Assembly (NCBI RefSeq): GCF_017744015.1
Contig: NZ_JAGHRA010000015.1
Coordinates: 1-64,000 of the forward strand
DNA: 64,000 nt
Origin: Paracoccus sp. R12_2
Lineage (GTDB): Bacteria > Pseudomonadota > Alphaproteobacteria > Rhodobacterales > Rhodobacteraceae
Direction: 5' to 3'
Shown here: positions 43,784 through 54,025 of the stretch, in pieces
Numbering within the stretch: position 1 is the stretch's first letter
How the letters are laid out: the number at the start of each line of letters is the position of its first letter
The notes under the pieces: generated by a model
What the model saw: only the letters and a program-made list of their open reading frames with translations
The model's database searches: none
Told to the model about the DNA's origin: nothing
Program-made: the position numbers and the translations under genes

Positions 43784-44983
43784 ATGCGTATCGTGATCCT
43801 TGGGGCAGGGCAGGCTGCGGCATCCATGGCGGCGCGCCTGCGGGCCAAGGGGCATGACGGGCCGTTGACAGTGATCGGCGCCGAGTCGGTCGCCCCGTAT
43901 CAGCGCCCGCCACTGTCCAAGGGATACCTGCTGGGGCAGATGGGGTTGGACCGGTTGCTGCTGCGCACGCCTGAATGGTGGGTCGAACAGGGCATCGATC
44001 TGCGCCTGTCGGAGACCGCCACCGCCATCGACACCGCCGCGCGTCTGGTCACCACGGATCGCGGCAGCGTTGAATACGACGCGCTTGCGCTGACGCTGGG
44101 GTCGGCGCCGCGCCGACTGCCTGCCGAGATGGGTGGCGATCTGGCCGCCGTGCATGTCGTGCGCAGCCTTGCCGATGTCGATGCAATCCAGCCCGAGATG
44201 CGCCCCGGCCGCCGCCTGATCGTGATCGGTGGCGGCTATATCGGGTTGGAGGCCGCAGCCGTAGCCCGAAAGCTGGGGCTCGAGGTGACGCTGCTGGAAT
44301 CCGCGCCGCGCATCCTGGGCCGCGTCGCCGCGCCCGAGACGGCCACGATGATCCGCGACCTGCACCTGTCCCGCGGGGTCCGGATCCGTGAAGCCGTCAG
44401 CATCGACCGGATCACCGGCACCGACCGCGCCACGGGGGTGGTCCTTGCGGACGGGCAGGAACTGCCCGCCGATCTGATCGTGACCGGCATCGGCGTCTTG
44501 CCGGAAACCCGGCTTGCGCAACAGGCGGGGCTGACAATCGACAACGGCATCACAACGGACGATCGCGGTCTGACCTCGGATCCGGCGATCTGGGCGGCCG
44601 GAGACTGCGCAAGCTTTCCGTTCCAGGGCGAACGGATCCGACTGGAAAGCGTTGGCGGCGCGATCGACATGGCCGAGGCGGTCGCCGACAACATGCTGGG
44701 GGCAGACCGGTCATACGAGGCAAGGCCATGGTTCTGGTCCGACCAGTTCGACGCCAAGCTGCAGATCGCGGGTCTTGGAACCGGCTACGACCAGATCGTG
44801 ACGCGCAAGGCCGACGGCATGCATGGCGGATCGGTCTGGTATTTCCGCCTGGATCGCCTGATCGCGGTGGACGCGCTGAACGACGCCCGCGCCTACATGA
44901 TCGGGAAAAGGCTGATCGAGGCCGGTCGCTCGCCCGATCCACAGGAAATCCGGACCGCCACGAACCTCAAGGCGCTGATGTGA
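43784..44983 (+). CDS. FAD/NAD(P)-dependent ferredoxin reductase-like oxidoreductase
   Basis: The 399-residue flavoprotein has an FAD site (RIVILGAGQAAASMAARLR), the PYQRPPLSKGYLLG segment, an NAD site (RRLIVIGGGYIGLEAAAVA, about 146-164), WAAGDCAS with the FAD aspartate, and a C-terminal reductase domain (RPWFWSDQFDAKLQIAGLG). It matches rhodocoxin/putidaredoxin-type reductases that pass electrons from NAD(P)H to a [2Fe-2S] ferredoxin, often for a P450 or dioxygenase; none is adjacent. ATG 43784 gives the FAD site at residue 7. Confidence 0.92.
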   Translation: MRIVILGAGQAAASMAARLRAKGHDGPLTVIGAESVAPYQRPPLSKGYLLGQMGLDRLLLRTPEWWVEQGIDLRLSETATAIDTAARLVTTDRGSVEYDALALTLGSAPRRLPAEMGGDLAAVHVVRSLADVDAIQPEMRPGRRLIVIGGGYIGLEAAAVARKLGLEVTLLESAPRILGRVAAPETATMIRDLHLSRGVRIREAVSIDRITGTDRATGVVLADGQELPADLIVTGIGVLPETRLAQQAGLTIDNGITTDDRGLTSDPAIWAAGDCASFPFQGERIRLESVGGAIDMAEAVADNMLGADRSYEARPWFWSDQFDAKLQIAGLGTGYDQIVTRKADGMHGGSVWYFRLDRLIAVDALNDARAYMIGKRLIEAGRSPDPQEIRTATNLKALM

Positions 44984-45016
44984 CCTTCCTCTTTGCCGAA
45001 ATACCCTCGGGGGGGG

Positions 45017-45037
45017 CGGGGGGCAGACAGCCCCCCG
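45017..45037 (+). repeat. G/C-rich inverted repeat upstream of rsmD
   Basis: CGGGGGGC-AGACA-GCCCCCCG is a perfect 8-base-pair stem with a 5-base loop, preceded by an 8-G run and the sequence CCTCTTTGC. It lies between the flavoprotein stop and the rsmD start, so it may be the flavoprotein terminator or a structured rsmD leader. A similar CCTCTTTGC plus G/C-rich block occurs at 41672-41735. Confidence 0.6.
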
Positions 45038-45056
45038 GCTGTCGCGGGACGCAATC

Positions 45057-45629
45057 ATGAGGATCGTCGGCGGCAATCTGCGCGGCCTGAAGCTGGCCGA
45101 ACTGGGCGATGGCGACATCGCGGCGCATCTGCGTCCCACCACCGACAGGGTGCGCGAGGCGATCTTCAACCTGCTGACGAACGGGGCACAGGGCAATCCG
45201 GTGCCGGGCGCGCGGGTGCTGGACCTTTTCGCTGGGACCGGCGCGCTGGGACTGGAGGCGTTGTCGCGCGGCGCGGCGCGCGCAGCCTTTGTCGATGACG
45301 GTGTGAAGGCGCGGGCGCTGATCCGAGCCAACGTCGAAAAGGCGCGGGCGATGGGCGTGACCGATTTATGGCGTCGCGATGCGACCCGGCTGGGGGTCAA
45401 CCGTGCCGCGCCCTACAACCTGATCTTTCTCGATCCGCCCTATGGTCAGGGGCTGGGCGAACAGGCGGTCGCCTCGGCCCTGCAAGGGGGGTGGGTCGCG
45501 CCCGGCGCGATCCTGGTCTGGGAAGAGGCCCGTCCGCCGCTGGTGCCCGCGCCACTGATGCAGATCGATCAGCGGCGCTATGGTGACAGCGTGGTCACAC
45601 TGGTGCGGGCACCCGACGATCTGGCCTGA
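45057..45629 (+). CDS. rsmD: 16S rRNA (guanine(966)-N(2))-methyltransferase
   Basis: The 190-residue enzyme methylates G966 of 16S rRNA late in 30S assembly. It begins MRIVGGNLRGLKLAEL, has RPTTDRVREAIFNLL near 31, the SAM motif VLDLFAGTGALGLEALSRGA (about 56-75) and the catalytic DPPY in LIFLDPPYGQG. Length is normal for RsmD. The start is the ATG just after a G-rich repeat with weak GGGACG as ribosome-binding site. Confidence 0.95.
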   Translation: MRIVGGNLRGLKLAELGDGDIAAHLRPTTDRVREAIFNLLTNGAQGNPVPGARVLDLFAGTGALGLEALSRGAARAAFVDDGVKARALIRANVEKARAMGVTDLWRRDATRLGVNRAAPYNLIFLDPPYGQGLGEQAVASALQGGWVAPGAILVWEEARPPLVPAPLMQIDQRRYGDSVVTLVRAPDDLA

Positions 45630-45906
45630 CATGCGTGCGGACCCGAATTGCTGCCATGCATTCATGGCTTTCGTCTTGTGTGACCGACGCCATTGCGCAT
45701 TCAGGCCGGCGATCTGTCGGCACCGCGACCGGACCCGTGATCGTCCCGACAGGAAAGCCCTGATGCGGAATCCTTCGGCGGCGGGGCGCCGCGATCACAG
45801 AAGCTTCAGCCATGCGTCACGCGGTCGTCACAGTCCTGCCTAGGATAGCGTGATCCCGCGCCGCGAAGCGGTGCGGTGTTCAACGCGATCTGCAGGGATG
45901 GAAGCT
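45630..45906. other. Intergenic region upstream of the metallophosphatase
   Basis: About 280 bases between rsmD and the metallophosphatase hold no recognised gene. It is more AT-rich near its start and should contain the metallophosphatase promoter. No clear Pho-box repeat was found by eye. Confidence 0.35.
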
Positions 45907-48369
45907 ATGAGCTGGAATATTGGCGGCTGGGGTGGACACGCATCGTTGTCGGGCCTTGGGGATTGGGGCAAGGCGTTTGATCGGCTGGAGTCGTTCAGCC
46001 ACAAGTTCGACCTCGACTGGTCGGCAAAACCGTGGTTCGGTCATGGACCGGGCAAGGGATGGTGGTGGGATTGCCGCCCCGACAAGCCGGAACCCGACAA
46101 TGCCGCGCCACTGGCGGCTGACGACTATCTGCGCACGGATGATCGGCGATTCTCGGTCGATGTGCTTGCCAATGACAGCGACTCCGATGGCGACAAGCTG
46201 ACGATCACCCACATCAACGGGATCGAAGTTGGCCGTCGCGACAAGGTCTTGTTGAAGAACGAGGACGGCGAAAAGCTGGGCTGGGCCAAGCTGAACAAGC
46301 AGGGCGAAATCGTCATTCACAAGTTCAAGAATGTCGATCAGATCGACCTGAGCTATACCGTGTCTGACGGCAAGGGCGGCGAGGATGAAGGCAAGCTGAC
46401 CGTAGGCAACGCGGACAGCACCTTCCGCCTGAACCTGCTGCATTTCACCGATCAGGAGGCCGGTGCCCGCGCGGTCGAGGACGCGCCGCGCCTGTCGGCG
46501 GTGCTGAACGCCCTGCGTGACGAGGACGTGGATGCCGATGGCACGCTGACGCTGTCATCGGGCGATGCCTATATTCCGGGCCTGTTCTTCGACGCATCCG
46601 CTGATGTCTATGATGCGCCGGGCGTCGCCGACATCCTGATCCAGAACGAACTGGGTGTGCAGGCCGTGGCGCTTGGCAACCACGAATTCGATTTCGGCAC
46701 CGCCACGCTGGCCGGTCTGATTTCGGGCGATGCGGCCGAAGACTTTGCGGGCACAGCCTTCCCCTATCTGTCGGCCAATCTCGATTTCTCGACCGACCCC
46801 AATCTTGCGCCGCTTGCAGTGGCCGGTGGTCAGGCCCCGTTGGCCAACACCGTCACGTCTTCGGTGGTGCTGGAATCGGGTGGCGAACTGATCGGCGTCG
46901 TCGGCGCGACAACCCCGACGCTGGACCGCATTTCCAGCCCGGGATCAGTGGGAATTCTTCCCGAATGGGCCGATACCACCCCGACCGAGGCCGAAATCGC
47001 CGCGCTGGCCGAACTGATCCAGGCCGAGGTTGATGCGCTGCTGTTGGCCAATCCCGGCATGAACAAGGTGGTGCTGCTGGCCCATATGCAGCAGCTTTCC
47101 ATCGAACAGGCGTTGGCGCCGTTGCTGGAGAATGTCGATATCATCGTCGCTGGCGGATCGAACACGCGCCTTCTGGATGAGAACGACCGCTTGCGCGACG
47201 GCGACACCGCGCAGGGCCCGTATCCGATCTTTGTCGAAAACGCCGCCGGGACCACGACCGCGATCGTGAATACCGATGGCAGCTACAAATATGTGGGCCG
47301 CCTGGTCGTCGATTTCGACGCCGACGGCAACATCATCCCCGCCAGCTATGATGCGGATGTCTCGGGCGCCTATGCGACCGATGCGCAGGGCGTTGCTGAC
47401 TTGGGCGCCGAAGATCTGGTCGATCCCGAGATCCAGCAGATCGCGGACAGCATCCTTGATCAGATCCTTGCGTCGGAAGGCAATGTCCTTGGTGTCTCGA
47501 ACGTTTTCCTGAACGGAAACCGCTCGGGGATCGATACCGCGGCCGATCCCGACGGCGTGCGAACGCAAGAGACCAATCTGGGCAACCTGACCGCGGACGC
47601 CAATCTTTCCTACGCCAACGATGTGCAGGACGACGTCGATGTCTGGCTGTCGCTGAAGAATGGAGGCGGAATTCGCGCCTCGATCGGTGAGATCGTCGTG
47701 CCCGCAGGCGGGTCCGAGGCCGTGCGGACCGTCAATGCCGAAGTGCGCGACGCCGAAGGCAATGTCGTGAAGCCCGAGGGCGGCATCAGTCAGAACGACA
47801 TCCAGACAGCGCTGGCGTTCAACAATGATCTGTCGGTCGGCATGCTCAGCGCGGCAGAGATCGCGACATTGCTGGAATACGGCGTTGCCGGCCTGCCCGA
47901 CGCGAATGGGCGCTTCCCGCAGATATCCGGGATCCGGTTCAGCTTCGATCCGACGGCGGATGCGGGCGACCGCATCGACGACGCCGTCTTCATCGATCCG
48001 GAGACCGGCGAGATCCGCGGTGTGCTGATGAATGACGGCGAGATCGTGAATCCCGGTCAGGAATACGGCGTCGTGACGCTTGGCTTCCTGGCGACCGGCG
48101 GCGACGGCTATCCGTTCCCGACCGGTGATGATCTTGATTTCGTCTCGTTGACGAATGGCGGCGGTCGCAGCGGCGACGCGACCTTCGCCGACGACGGCAC
48201 CGAACAGGACGCGTTCGCCGAATATCTTCTGGCCAATCATGCCACGACCGAGACCGCGTTTGACGATGCGGATACCGGTCGCGACATGGACAGCCGGATC
48301 GTTAACCTGGCGTGGCAGGACGGTCTGGCGCTGGATACCGCGGTGGACGAATTCCTGTTTGCCGCCTGA
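45907..48369 (+). CDS. Large metallophosphatase/5'-nucleotidase, probably secreted by type I export
   Basis: The 820-residue protein has a Gly/Trp-rich N-terminus (NIGGWGGHASLSGLG), a cadherin/VCBS-like domain (about 75-180; DVLANDSDSDGDKLTIT), a calcineurin-like phosphoesterase domain (LLHFTDQEAGARAVEDAPRL, SSGDAYIPGL, GNHEFDFG) and a 5'-nucleotidase C-terminal domain (ANLSYANDVQDDVDVWLSL region, LKNGGGIRAS, NDLSVGMLSAAEIATLLEYG). There is no cleavable signal peptide and the C-terminus is Asp-rich and hydrophobic-ended (DEFLFAA), which fits type I secretion. ATG 45907 is preferred over ATG 45898. It may supply phosphate or nucleosides outside the cell. Confidence 0.85.
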   Translation: MSWNIGGWGGHASLSGLGDWGKAFDRLESFSHKFDLDWSAKPWFGHGPGKGWWWDCRPDKPEPDNAAPLAADDYLRTDDRRFSVDVLANDSDSDGDKLTITHINGIEVGRRDKVLLKNEDGEKLGWAKLNKQGEIVIHKFKNVDQIDLSYTVSDGKGGEDEGKLTVGNADSTFRLNLLHFTDQEAGARAVEDAPRLSAVLNALRDEDVDADGTLTLSSGDAYIPGLFFDASADVYDAPGVADILIQNELGVQAVALGNHEFDFGTATLAGLISGDAAEDFAGTAFPYLSANLDFSTDPNLAPLAVAGGQAPLANTVTSSVVLESGGELIGVVGATTPTLDRISSPGSVGILPEWADTTPTEAEIAALAELIQAEVDALLLANPGMNKVVLLAHMQQLSIEQALAPLLENVDIIVAGGSNTRLLDENDRLRDGDTAQGPYPIFVENAAGTTTAIVNTDGSYKYVGRLVVDFDADGNIIPASYDADVSGAYATDAQGVADLGAEDLVDPEIQQIADSILDQILASEGNVLGVSNVFLNGNRSGIDTAADPDGVRTQETNLGNLTADANLSYANDVQDDVDVWLSLKNGGGIRASIGEIVVPAGGSEAVRTVNAEVRDAEGNVVKPEGGISQNDIQTALAFNNDLSVGMLSAAEIATLLEYGVAGLPDANGRFPQISGIRFSFDPTADAGDRIDDAVFIDPETGEIRGVLMNDGEIVNPGQEYGVVTLGFLATGGDGYPFPTGDDLDFVSLTNGGGRSGDATFADDGTEQDAFAEYLLANHATTETAFDDADTGRDMDSRIVNLAWQDGLALDTAVDEFLFAA

Positions 48370-48385
48370 TCCTCTCCGACCATCG

Positions 48386-48415
48386 CCCGCCGCGCATGAA
48401 TTGTGCGGCGGGTTT
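48386..48415 (+). terminator. Terminator after the metallophosphatase
   Basis: CCCGCCGC...GCGGCGGG forms a perfect 8-base-pair stem with an 11-base loop, followed by TTT. It starts 17 bases after the stop and lies ahead of the convergent folA stop, 12 bases on. Confidence 0.75.
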
Positions 48416-48426
48416 GACCGCACGGA

Positions 48427-48918
48427 TCAGGACGCCGCGATCCGGCGATACTCGGTCAGGCGGCAGATCGGATCTTCCTGCCGCAGAACGCGGCTGTCAG
48501 TGACCATCCAATCGACCGGGTTCAGCGCGGGAAAGAACGTGTCCGCCCCCTCGACGCGGGTCTCGACCGTGGAGAGCAGGATGCGATCGGCAAGCGGCAT
48601 CATCTGGCGATAGATTTCGCCTCCGCCTATGCAATACACGCGCTGATAGCCCGCCGTCCGTGCGACGCTCAGCGCGTTGTCGAAGGTGGTGAAGATGGCA
48701 CCCTGCCGGTCATCGCCTGATGCGCGAGAGATGACGATGTTCAGCCGGTTGGGCAGCGGCCTTTTGGGCAGGCTTTCCCATGTCTTGCGGCCCATCACGA
48801 TGGCGCCGCCCGTCGTCTCGCGCTTGAAGAAGGCGAAATCCTCGGGGATGTGCCAGGGGATGGTGTTGCCACGGCCGATGGCGCCATTCAGATCCTGGGC
48901 TGCGATCAGGGTCAGCAT
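48427..48918 (-). CDS. folA: Dihydrofolate reductase
   Basis: The 163-residue enzyme makes tetrahydrofolate. It begins MLTLIAAQDLNGAIGRGNTI, then IPWHIPEDFAFFKRETTGGA with the catalytic acidic residue (about 28), MGRKTWESLP near 43, the CIGGGEIYRQMMP motif near 95, and ends with a typical beta strand. It lies 5 bases downstream of thyA; the two enzymes form the thymidylate cycle. Confidence 0.96.
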   Translation of the reverse strand: MLTLIAAQDLNGAIGRGNTIPWHIPEDFAFFKRETTGGAIVMGRKTWESLPKRPLPNRLNIVISRASGDDRQGAIFTTFDNALSVARTAGYQRVYCIGGGEIYRQMMPLADRILLSTVETRVEGADTFFPALNPVDWMVTDSRVLRQEDPICRLTEYRRIAAS

Positions 48919-48923
48919 GACGA

Positions 48924-49730
<807 letters not shown>

Positions 49731-49774
49731 CAGTTCCCCTGCGGCTGAACCGTCCCGATGCGAAACAGCTATCT

Positions 49775-49797
49775 TTCTTGGCGGCCCGTGCCAAGAA
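49775..49797 (-). terminator. Hairpin between the serralysin gene and thyA
   Basis: TTCTTGGC and GCCAAGAA form a perfect 8-base-pair stem around a 7-base loop, starting 7 bases after the serralysin stop at 49804. It is 45 bases upstream of the thyA start and is the likely terminator of the protease gene. Confidence 0.7.
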
Positions 49798-49803
49798 GGG
49801 AAG

Positions 49804-51354
49804 CTAGAACAACAGATCTCCGTCGCTCAGCGGGCGGTCGTCGGCCAGAACGATATGCAGATCGGAAACGCCGTCTCCGTCCAGATCAGCGAACAGGTGC
49901 AGCTTGTCGTTCCTCTCGACCGCGCGAAGGACACCTTCCTCCAATGATCCACGCCCGCGACGGAAGTCGTCCAGACCCAAATTTCGCAGGTCAAGAAGAT
50001 CCTGGCTGCGCGTGAAGTCGCGGATCAAGTCCACATCGCCGCGTCGAATATCCTGTGATCGGAACACAAACACATCCGCGCCTGCGCTGCCGCTCATGAT
50101 GTCTGTTCCGCGACCGCCGCGCAGGCGGTCGTTTCCGCCCCCGCCGGACAGCGAATCGTCGCCATGATCACCCCATATGATGTCATCGTCGGCGTGCCCC
50201 CACAGCAGGTCGTTCCCGGATTGCCCTCGCAGGCGGTCATTGCCAGTCCCGGCCAGCATCCTGTCATTGCCACTGCCGCCGCGAAGAATGTCGCTGTTCG
50301 GACCGCCGTCAAGAAAGTCCGCGCCATTGTCGCCGATCAGCAGGTCCGCACCCAATTGACCATACAACCGGTCATTGCCGGAACCGCCGTCAAGATTGTC
50401 GCTGTCGTTGCCGCCGTGCAGAGTGTCCGCGCCACCCGACCCCGCCAGCCTGTTGGCGGCGCGGTTTCCCAGGATCACGTCATCGCCGCTGCCGCCGCGG
50501 GCATTTTCGATCAAGGTGCCATAGGCGATCCCCAGCGTGCCGTGCCAGCCCAGCACGTCCGAAAAAGACCCGGGCTGCAGATCGATGCGTTGATCGTGCG
50601 GGTCGCGGGACATGTTCAGCATATCGATGCCCCCGGTGTCGTGGATCGTCAGCAGGACCGGCTGAAGATCGCTGCGGTTGTCCAGCAGGTCGCTGAACTC
50701 TTGATAGATGTCCGTCGCTGTGCCGTCGAAACCATAGACATCGCCGCGCTTTTCGACCTTCGGCGTCCCGTAAAGCCGATGGATCGCCAGAATATCCGCG
50801 GGCATCGGGGTCAGCACATAACCATAGCTGGCGCTGACATTCGGGTTCTCGAATGGTGCGAAATACGACATGACCGACATCTGCCAGCTGTCCAGCGCGA
50901 AATTCTGATCCCCCCAGCCGGCCGATCCGTTGTAGTTTCCGGCATGTCCCAGGCCCAGGGCATGACCGATCTCGTGAATCCAGGTCTGCGTGTAGTAGCT
51001 GACAGTCTCGCTTCCATAGGCGTTCAGCCAGTCGCGCCCGACATTCGCGACCGACCACAGCAGGGTATGATCATTGGATCGGTAACCATAGGAATAGGCG
51101 CCGACATCGCTGTCGGTCAGGTGCAGATCGTGATTATTCGCCGTGCCGTTCATCGCGAATCTCAGCCCCGAGACCGCACTCCAGGCATCCAGCGCAAGCC
51201 TGACGATTCCGCGATCCGCGCCGGTCGTGAAATCCGTGTAAACGCGCAGCGCATCACCGGTCTGCACATCGAAAGAGGCAGCAGGGTAGCCCGCATCGTT
51301 GAAATAGCCGGTGGTCAGATAATTCGCGATTCGAGAGGCGTCCGCATACGACAT
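49804..51354 (-). CDS. Serralysin-like secreted metalloprotease with RTX repeats
   Basis: The 516-residue protein combines an M10 metallopeptidase domain (zinc motif [11 protein letters not shown] at about 131-141, Met-turn SVMSYF near 166) with RTX calcium-binding repeats ([14 protein letters not shown]-type nonapeptides, about 300-430) and a C-terminal hydrophobic end (SDGDLLF). This is the serralysin layout: export by a type I system through the C-terminal signal, activity after calcium binding. No propeptide or signal peptide is needed. ATG 51354 ([13 protein letters not shown]) is preferred over TTG 51372 because AAGGA is well spaced. No type I export genes lie in the window. Confidence 0.92.
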   Translation of the reverse strand: MSYADASRIANYLTTGYFNDAGYPAASFDVQTGDALRVYTDFTTGADRGIVRLALDAWSAVSGLRFAMNGTANNHDLHLTDSDVGAYSYGYRSNDHTLLWSVANVGRDWLNAYGSETVSYYTQTWIHEIGHALGLGHAGNYNGSAGWGDQNFALDSWQMSVMSYFAPFENPNVSASYGYVLTPMPADILAIHRLYGTPKVEKRGDVYGFDGTATDIYQEFSDLLDNRSDLQPVLLTIHDTGGIDMLNMSRDPHDQRIDLQPGSFSDVLGWHGTLGIAYGTLIENARGGSGDDVILGNRAANRLAGSGGADTLHGGNDSDNLDGGSGNDRLYGQLGADLLIGDNGADFLDGGPNSDILRGGSGNDRMLAGTGNDRLRGQSGNDLLWGHADDDIIWGDHGDDSLSGGGGNDRLRGGRGTDIMSGSAGADVFVFRSQDIRRGDVDLIRDFTRSQDLLDLRNLGLDDFRRGRGSLEEGVLRAVERNDKLHLFADLDGDGVSDLHIVLADDRPLSDGDLLF

Positions 51355-51573
51355 CACAAAATTCCTTCTCAAATTGCGTGTGCATTAGCGCCTTGCGATT
51401 CGTCGCTCAAGCTGCAGACGGCCAATTTCGGAGTGATTGAAATTCAAATGCAACACAGCTGTTTCATTGCAGAGCATAGCATGGCTATTTGGACATGAAG
51501 GGGTGTCGGCCCCGTGACTCGGGCGACGTGCTTGCCTATACGGACCGGGACAGGTGTTAAATGGTTCGAAAAG

Positions 51574-52134
51574 ATGCAGATTGAGCAGACTTCCCTGCCC
51601 GGCGTGCTGGTCATCACACCGGCAAGACACGGCGATGATCGCGGGTTCTTTTCCGAAAGCTGGAATCGCAAGGCCCTGGCAGCGGCCGGTGTGGACATGC
51701 CCGAGTTCGTTCAGGACAATCATTCGATGTCGCGTCAGGCGGGAACATTGCGGGGGCTTCATTACCAGGCGCCGCCCCATGCACAGGGCAAGCTGGTGCG
51801 CTGCGGGCGCGGGCGGCTTTTCGATGTGGCTGTGGATGCGCGGCGCGGCAGCCCGACCTATGGCGAATGGGTTGGCGCGGAACTGTCGTTCGAGAACGGC
51901 CGGCAACTGTGGATCCCTGCGGGTTTTCTGCACGGCTTCGTCACGCAGGAACCGGACACGGAAATCATCTATAAATGCACCGCATATTATGATCGCGACA
52001 GCGACGGCGCTGTGGCATGGGACAGTCTTGGGATCGATTGGGGCGTGACCGCGCCGATCCTGTCGGGCAAGGACCGTGCCGCGCCGGGCTTCGCGGAATG
52101 GAATTCTCCTTTCGTTCATGAAGGTGACGCATGA
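51574..52134 (+). CDS. rfbC: dTDP-4-dehydrorhamnose 3,5-epimerase
   Basis: The 186-residue cupin enzyme epimerises dTDP-4-keto-6-deoxyglucose for L-rhamnose. Seen are [13 protein letters not shown] (about 25), [10 protein letters not shown] with the catalytic region, [18 protein letters not shown] (about 60-77), [14 protein letters not shown] and [13 protein letters not shown] 51574 ([11 protein letters not shown]) begins the domain. It is first in an rfbCBDA operon and overlaps rfbB by 4 bases. Confidence 0.95.
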   Translation: MQIEQTSLPGVLVITPARHGDDRGFFSESWNRKALAAAGVDMPEFVQDNHSMSRQAGTLRGLHYQAPPHAQGKLVRCGRGRLFDVAVDARRGSPTYGEWVGAELSFENGRQLWIPAGFLHGFVTQEPDTEIIYKCTAYYDRDSDGAVAWDSLGIDWGVTAPILSGKDRAAPGFAEWNSPFVHEGDA

Positions 52135-53168
52135 AAATTCTTGTGACGGGCGGGGCGGGGTTCATCGGTTCCGCGGTGGTGCGCCTTGCGGTTCAGCGTG
52201 GCTTTGACGTCGTGAATCTGGACGCGCTGACCTATGCGGCGAACCTGTCCAACGTCGCGCCTGTGGCCGGCAGCCCGCGCTATAGCTTTGAGCATGCGGA
52301 TATTCGCGACCGCGCCGCGCTGGACCGGATCCTGGCGCAGCATCGACCCGATGCGGTGATGCACCTCGCCGCCGAAAGCCATGTCGACCGTTCCATCGAC
52401 GGGCCGGGCGAATTCGTCGAGACGAACGTGATCGGCACCTTCAACATGCTGGAAACGGCGCGGGCCTATTGGGTGCGCGAAGGTCGCCCCCAGACATTTC
52501 GGTTCCACCATATCTCGACCGACGAGGTATTCGGTTCGCTTGGCAAGACCGGGCAGTTCACCGAAGATACGCCCTATGACCCGCGCAGCCCCTATTCGGC
52601 CAGCAAGGCGGGGTCGGATCATCTGGTCCGTGCGTGGCACGAAACCTACGGCTTGCCGGTTGTGCTGACCAACTGTTCCAACAATTACGGCCCCTATCAT
52701 TTCCCCGAGAAGCTGGTCCCGGTGGTGATCCTCAGGGCGCTGGCTGGTGAGACGATCCCGGTCTATGGCGACGGTGGTAACGTCCGCGACTGGCTGTATG
52801 TCGAGGATCATGCCGACGCCCTGTTGCTGGTGCTTGCGAAGGGGAAGATCGGGCGCAGCTACAATATCGGCGGCGAGAACGAGGCGACGAATATCGATCT
52901 TGTGCGCACGATCTGCGCACATATGGATGAACTGCATCCTACCGGCGCCGCGCATGATCGGCTGATCTCGTTCGTGCCCGACCGTCCCGGTCACGATCGT
53001 CGCTATGCGATTGATCCGACGCGGATCCGGGATGAGCTGGGCTGGCGCCCGTCGGTCACCGTTGACGAGGGGCTGCGCCGCACCGTCGCCTGGTATCTGG
53101 ACAATCGGGACTGGTGGCAGCCGCTGCTGTCGCGCGATGGCGTTGGTCGGCGGCTGGGGACCGCGTGA
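52131..53168 (+). CDS. rfbB: dTDP-glucose 4,6-dehydratase
   Basis: The 345-residue short-chain dehydrogenase-type enzyme has the NAD motif [13 protein letters not shown] (about 5-17), [25 protein letters not shown], and the catalytic YSASK (in [16 protein letters not shown]), followed by [20 protein letters not shown]. It converts dTDP-glucose to the 4-keto-6-deoxy sugar. Start overlaps rfbC by 4 bases and its stop overlaps rfbD. Confidence 0.97.
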   Translation: MKILVTGGAGFIGSAVVRLAVQRGFDVVNLDALTYAANLSNVAPVAGSPRYSFEHADIRDRAALDRILAQHRPDAVMHLAAESHVDRSIDGPGEFVETNVIGTFNMLETARAYWVREGRPQTFRFHHISTDEVFGSLGKTGQFTEDTPYDPRSPYSASKAGSDHLVRAWHETYGLPVVLTNCSNNYGPYHFPEKLVPVVILRALAGETIPVYGDGGNVRDWLYVEDHADALLLVLAKGKIGRSYNIGGENEATNIDLVRTICAHMDELHPTGAAHDRLISFVPDRPGHDRRYAIDPTRIRDELGWRPSVTVDEGLRRTVAWYLDNRDWWQPLLSRDGVGRRLGTA

Positions 53169-54025
53169 TGCAGGGATTGCTGGTCTTTGGCCGGACCGGG
53201 CAGGTCGCGCGGGAACTGGCAGAACGTGCGCCGGGGGCCGTTTTCCTGGGCCGCGATGACGCCGATCTGACCGATCCTGATGCCTGCGCGCAGGCGCTGC
53301 GTTCTGCCGCCCCGCGCCTTGTGATCAACGCTGCCGCCTATACCGCGGTGGATCGTGCCGAGGCCGAGGCCGAGGCCGCGCATCTGGTCAACGCATTGGC
53401 GCCCGCTGCGATTGCGCGTGCGGCGGCCGGTCTTGGCGTGCCGCTGTTGCATGTCTCGACCGATTATGTCTTCGACGGCAGCGGCGACGCCCCACGGACC
53501 GAGGATGCGGCGACCGCACCGCTTGGGGTCTATGGCTCCACCAAGCTTGCGGGCGAAAATGGCGTGATCGATGCCGGGGGGCAGTCGGCCATCCTTCGGA
53601 CATCCTGGGTGTTCTCGGCTCATGGCGGGAATTTCGTGAAGACCATGCTTCGGCTTGGTGCCGAACGTGACGAACTGGGCATCGTTGCGGATCAGGTGGG
53701 CGGGCCGACCGCCGCCGCCGACATCGCCGATGCGCTTCTTGCGATGGGCAAGGCGATGCTGGCGAAACCCGAGCGTCGGGGCATCTATCACTTTTCAGGG
53801 ACGCCGGACGCAAGCTGGGCCGATCTTGCGGTCGAGATCTTCGCCCAGGCGGGGTTGGCCTGCAATGTGCGACGCATCGCCACGTCGGAATATCCGACTC
53901 CGGCGCGGCGCCCGTTGAATTCGCGGCTGGATTGCGGTGCCATCGCCCGCGATTTCGGTATCACGCGCCCGGATTGGCGCAAGGGGCTGGCCGAGGTGCT
54001 GGCAAGGCTGGAGCAGGACAGATGA
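53168..54025 (+). CDS. rfbD: dTDP-4-dehydrorhamnose reductase
   Basis: The 285-residue enzyme reduces the keto sugar to dTDP-L-rhamnose. Seen are GRTGQVARELAER (about 9-21), VINAAAYTAVDRAEAE, VSTDYVFDGSGD with the catalytic Tyr/Thr context, and YGSTKLAGE with the Tyr-Lys pair. ATG 53168 overlaps the rfbB stop (TGATG); the longer open frame upstream runs within rfbB and is rejected. Confidence 0.95.
   Translation: MQGLLVFGRTGQVARELAERAPGAVFLGRDDADLTDPDACAQALRSAAPRLVINAAAYTAVDRAEAEAEAAHLVNALAPAAIARAAAGLGVPLLHVSTDYVFDGSGDAPRTEDAATAPLGVYGSTKLAGENGVIDAGGQSAILRTSWVFSAHGGNFVKTMLRLGAERDELGIVADQVGGPTAAADIADALLAMGKAMLAKPERRGIYHFSGTPDASWADLAVEIFAQAGLACNVRRIATSEYPTPARRPLNSRLDCGAIARDFGITRPDWRKGLAEVLARLEQDR

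Noticed and set aside
49804-50500. Tandem DNA repeats in the serralysin gene
   Set aside because: They are explained by the repeated RTX peptide units in the protein and are not a separate element.
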